A DNA stretch of 64,000 bases from Klebsormidium nitens (Eukaryota; Streptophyta; Klebsormidiophyceae; Klebsormidiales; Klebsormidiaceae), in assembly GCA_000708835.1 (NCBI GenBank), contig DF237353.1, forward strand, positions 1 to 64,000, in the 5' to 3' direction. Made by a program: the position numbers and the translations under genes. Below the pieces are notes generated by a model. The model made no database searches, was not told the DNA's origin, and was given only the letters and a program-made list of their open reading frames with translations. Below are positions 60,961 through 64,000 of the stretch, piece after piece; the first letter of the stretch is position 1, and each line of letters starts with the position of its first letter.

Positions 60961-63509
60961 ATGAATGTGGGCCAATCCTCGAGGGGTCTGTCGTATGTTG
61001 CATTCAACCAGGATAGCACGCGGGTTGTCTTTGCTACCCGACACGGCCTCAGGATTGTTGACTGCAACACCTGCAAGACTGTTTTCGAGCAGTTCGATGG
61101 AGCTGTCGGCATTGTGGAGCCGCTCTTCTCGACTAGCATACTGGCGCTTGTTGGTGCTGGTGAACATGTAAGTAGGAGAAGTCGTCTTTCCTGATGGAGA
61201 TGCATAGAATGAAGACTTGTATGCATGCTGTCTGGTTTCTGTGTCCCTCTTTAGCCTTGCAATCGAGATCCTCCCTCCTTTCTGGTTTGTGTGCCCCTCT
61301 CTAACCTTGCACTCAAGATCTTCCCTTTTTTTCAGATCTCCCAGTTCGTGATGCCCTAGACTTTCACTTTCACGGGGGCCGAGCTCTGCCGCTAACGACA
61401 ATCCGTCCACAATTCTTTGTATTTTACATGCTCCTAGTAGCATGTGAAGCTGGTGGTAAAGTTGGCCTACTACGAATGGCACTTTTCTGCTGCTAGCAAT
61501 CTTACAATCTTCCTTGTTCTGCAGCCTGCGCTATCCCCCAGGCGCCTTGGCATTCTGAATATCACCACGGGTGCTCCAATCGCTGACCTCAGCTTCATCT
61601 CGTCTGTACTGGCAGTACGGATGAACAGGAAGAGGTAAGCTCACACCTGTCCGTTGGAGTTGTTTCTGCTGACATCAAGTCGATCAAAAGATACTGAATT
61701 GAATCCACCCGTTGTAGTCCGTACTTGGCAAGACGGTACAGTACATAGAGTGTGCCTTGCCCCAGTGTTCAGGCTTCACAGGAGATTTTTCTTTGTAAAG
61801 TTTGAACATTCCCAGCCATCAGGCCCGACAAAAGCGAATGCAGACGGGTAGTGTTTCGAATCAAGCAGTCAGGACAGAAGCTCGCACCGTGCTGCGTGGC
61901 TCGAGTTCATTTGCTTCAACAAGATTTGCTTCTTCAACTATGCACAGCCCCATCCTCAGGCATGATCTACCATCTTGAATCTAACTCTCCTCGATAAGCT
62001 GGCGACTAAATGTGACCGTGTCAAATTCATGACTTATGAGCTTCTCCACCTTCGCAGGCTGGTTGTGCTTCTTGAGCGCAAGACTCACATCCACGACCTC
62101 CAGACCCTCCAGATCCTGGATACCCTTGAGACCGCTCCTAATCCGAAGGCCATCTGCGCCTTCTCCCCCAGCACGGAAAGTAGCTATCTGGCCCTTCCTG
62201 CGAGCGCGACTGCAGGGGAGATCGTTGTGTATGATGCCATGCATCTAACGGCTGTTTGCCAGGTAAGCAATCCATCCCTGACTCCGTTACAGAAGCATTT
62301 CAAACCACAATGGTATGTTGGATGTTATCAGTCAGGGGGACGAATAAGGTTCAGTGCCATTCATAGAGCGGGTAGTAAATTGTTCCGCTGTCTGTTTCTG
62401 CTCGTCAAGATTCACAGTCTCACTTGAACTTGAACTTCCGTTTTCCGGTCCGCTATTAGACCTGCCAGAGCCCTTGAAAGCTGCATCCGACCCGTCTGAT
62501 GTTTGCTGGTACCCAGCAATGCCTGCGTCAGTGCCCCAAGCCTGGAAGCAAAATCTCTGCACTGCAAGTTGCAAGGTGGTCTTGTGGAGACTGCAGCAGG
62601 ACTTGCAACGAGGTGTAAATTCTTTCAAATATTGGAGGTCTGCAGATCCAGGCCCATAAGGCGCCACTGGCGGCGCTGGCCATTAATTCGGACGGGTCCC
62701 TCCTAGCGTCCGCGTCCGAAAGGGGCACCGTCATCAGGGTGCACACATTGCCCAGCGCTACCAAGGTAAGGTTCCACGAATACAGCTCGCAGGAACGTAT
62801 CGTTTTGTAACTTGCGGAAGACCAAGTGGAGCTGGATACTCTCTTGGGTATCCGACGATAGTGGAGTCAAGAACGAGTTCAGTGCCAAGATTGGCAGAGT
62901 TGAAAGAGTCTCCCAGAAGTATTTGAATCTCGTCACATTCGTTGTCTGTCGCATCGAACTTCGTCGAACATGTGAAACGAAAGTATGAGCATGGAATCTC
63001 CGTCCTAGTTTCATTGCTGGGACTGCGGTTGAGCTCCGGACTGGCGCGACTATTAGTCAGAAAGTACAAGCAGCTGGAGGTCAGGAACGGCCCACGTCAA
63101 GATTCATCGCTCTTATATCGGTTCCTCTCTCTTTTGAAGTAAAGACCCCATCAACTCCGACTCTGCCAACCAAAAACCTGTCTTTTCGACTTTCCCCTAC
63201 TTGCTGTAAGTTTGGCTGCGTTAACTGAGCCGTCCCTTCCACAATAACCAGCAACTGACCAAGTCACACGTTGTTCGACTTCCTCTTCCTGGTTGCAAGT
63301 TCACACTCTCGAGCTTAGATCGTAATCACCATGCCACAAGGCTGACGTGCCTTCTGTTCTTGGCAGGCTTTTACTCTTCGGCGGGGCACGTATCCGGCTA
63401 CCATATATTCGCTGGCCTTTAGCCCCCCCGAAACAGTTCCTCCCCTTCTGGCTGCCGCCAGCGACACCGGCACGCTGCATCTGTTCAGCTTAGCACCCAG
63501 ACCCCCAAC
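60961..63509 (+). CDS. ATG18: ATG18-type PROPPIN (autophagy WD40 protein), 3' end outside window
   Basis: Beta-propeller that binds PI3P on autophagosomal membranes. Five exons visible: 60961-61167, 61525-61634, 62058-62262, 62646-62765 and 63367-63509, with matching phases; 261 residues so far. Blocks in order: GLSYVAFNQDSTRVVFATRHG, SPRRLGILNITTG, VLAVRMNRKRLVVLLERKTH, IHDLQTLQILDTLET, APLAALAINSDGSLLASASE, RGTVIRVHTLPSATK, and the lipid-binding motif LRRGTYPATIYSLAF. The motif is LRRG; FRRG is the commoner form, and both are known in the family. The last visible exon ends with a GTGAGC donor in phase 2 and no further exon is recognisable before the window ends, so the C-terminal blades lie beyond 64000. 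Confidence 0.9.
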
Positions 63510-64000
63510 GTGAGCATATTCCCTTCCTCTTCTTTGGAGGATACTCTTTCTTTCTTCCGTTTTTGTTTCGAGTGCTTCGCATTTTGTGAGCGAACAACCC
63601 AGACTCTCGTCCCAGGAGTTTTAACGCTTCGTAGTTTCTTGTCAGCACAAAGAGACGAAGAACGAGCGCTTTCAGAGCCGGTCAATTTGTTCCTGGGATC
63701 TGCAACCCGCAAATTTGGCTTCGTTAGGTCCTCTGCGTGAACCTCGTCTCGTTTGATGCCCCCGGCAAAGTCTGGCCAATCCAATGTGCGACAGGTCCCC
63801 GTGTGACAGAAGGAGGAAGAGGAGCATGCCCTGACAATGTTAGGGCTGCGAACTGATTGACTTGACCTTTCGGACATCGACTCTTCAGCAGAGATCGCCG
63901 GAGTTTGAATGCGGAGACAAACGTGCCTTGGCAAAGAGAAACTTGAAGCGAGCAACCGCGGATTGGTCGACGCGAGAAGCATGCAGAGAGCTCGCAGGCG

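Overview
This window looks like nuclear DNA of a green-lineage eukaryote, most likely a streptophyte alga of the Klebsormidium kind; the genus is my inference. Genes are split by many short GT-AG introns, and they include a plant-type B-type CDK and a nuclear gene for a plastid ribosomal protein. There is no operon structure. The exon models below were built by eye from splice signals, reading phase and family similarity; no alignment or transcript data were used.

Layout, left to right: a broken LINE-type reverse transcriptase (1-1288, minus); CDKB (2109-4946, plus); a GH5 mannanase-like gene with a frame break inside the catalytic exon (6158-10347, plus); plastid ribosomal protein uL18c (11404-13430, minus); a very long MPS1/TTK spindle-checkpoint kinase (14064-24141, plus); an unrecognised low-complexity protein (25843-28212, minus); a TLDc-domain protein with an acidic N-terminal exon (29146-34946, plus); a small heat-shock protein with a heat-shock element upstream (36984-38304, minus); cyanase (41338-43642, plus); a 13-exon monofunctional catalase (44948-50686, minus); an intronless MYND zinc-finger protein (52753-54153, plus); a PUM24/PUF6-type pumilio protein (54990-60495, minus); and the 5' part of an ATG18 autophagy gene (60961 onward, plus), which leaves the window on the right.

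Functionally this is a mixed set of housekeeping and stress genes. CDKB and MPS1 act in mitosis. uL18c and PUM24 serve plastid translation and rRNA maturation. The sHSP, catalase, TLDc protein and ATG18 belong to heat, oxidative or starvation responses. Cyanase detoxifies cyanate and the GH5 enzyme would act on mannan. Several neighbours are divergent and share short upstream regions: uL18c/MPS1, unknown/TLDc, catalase/MYND and PUM24/ATG18.

The main oddities are local duplications and frame breaks. A near-identical 53-base copy of the start of an MPS1 kinase exon lies 140 bases upstream of the real exon. Diverged tandem duplications sit inside introns of catalase and PUM24. Reading-frame conflicts occur in the GH5 gene, in the proline tract of MPS1 and in the LINE. 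I found no convincing novel multi-gene system, CRISPR array, rRNA or tRNA.
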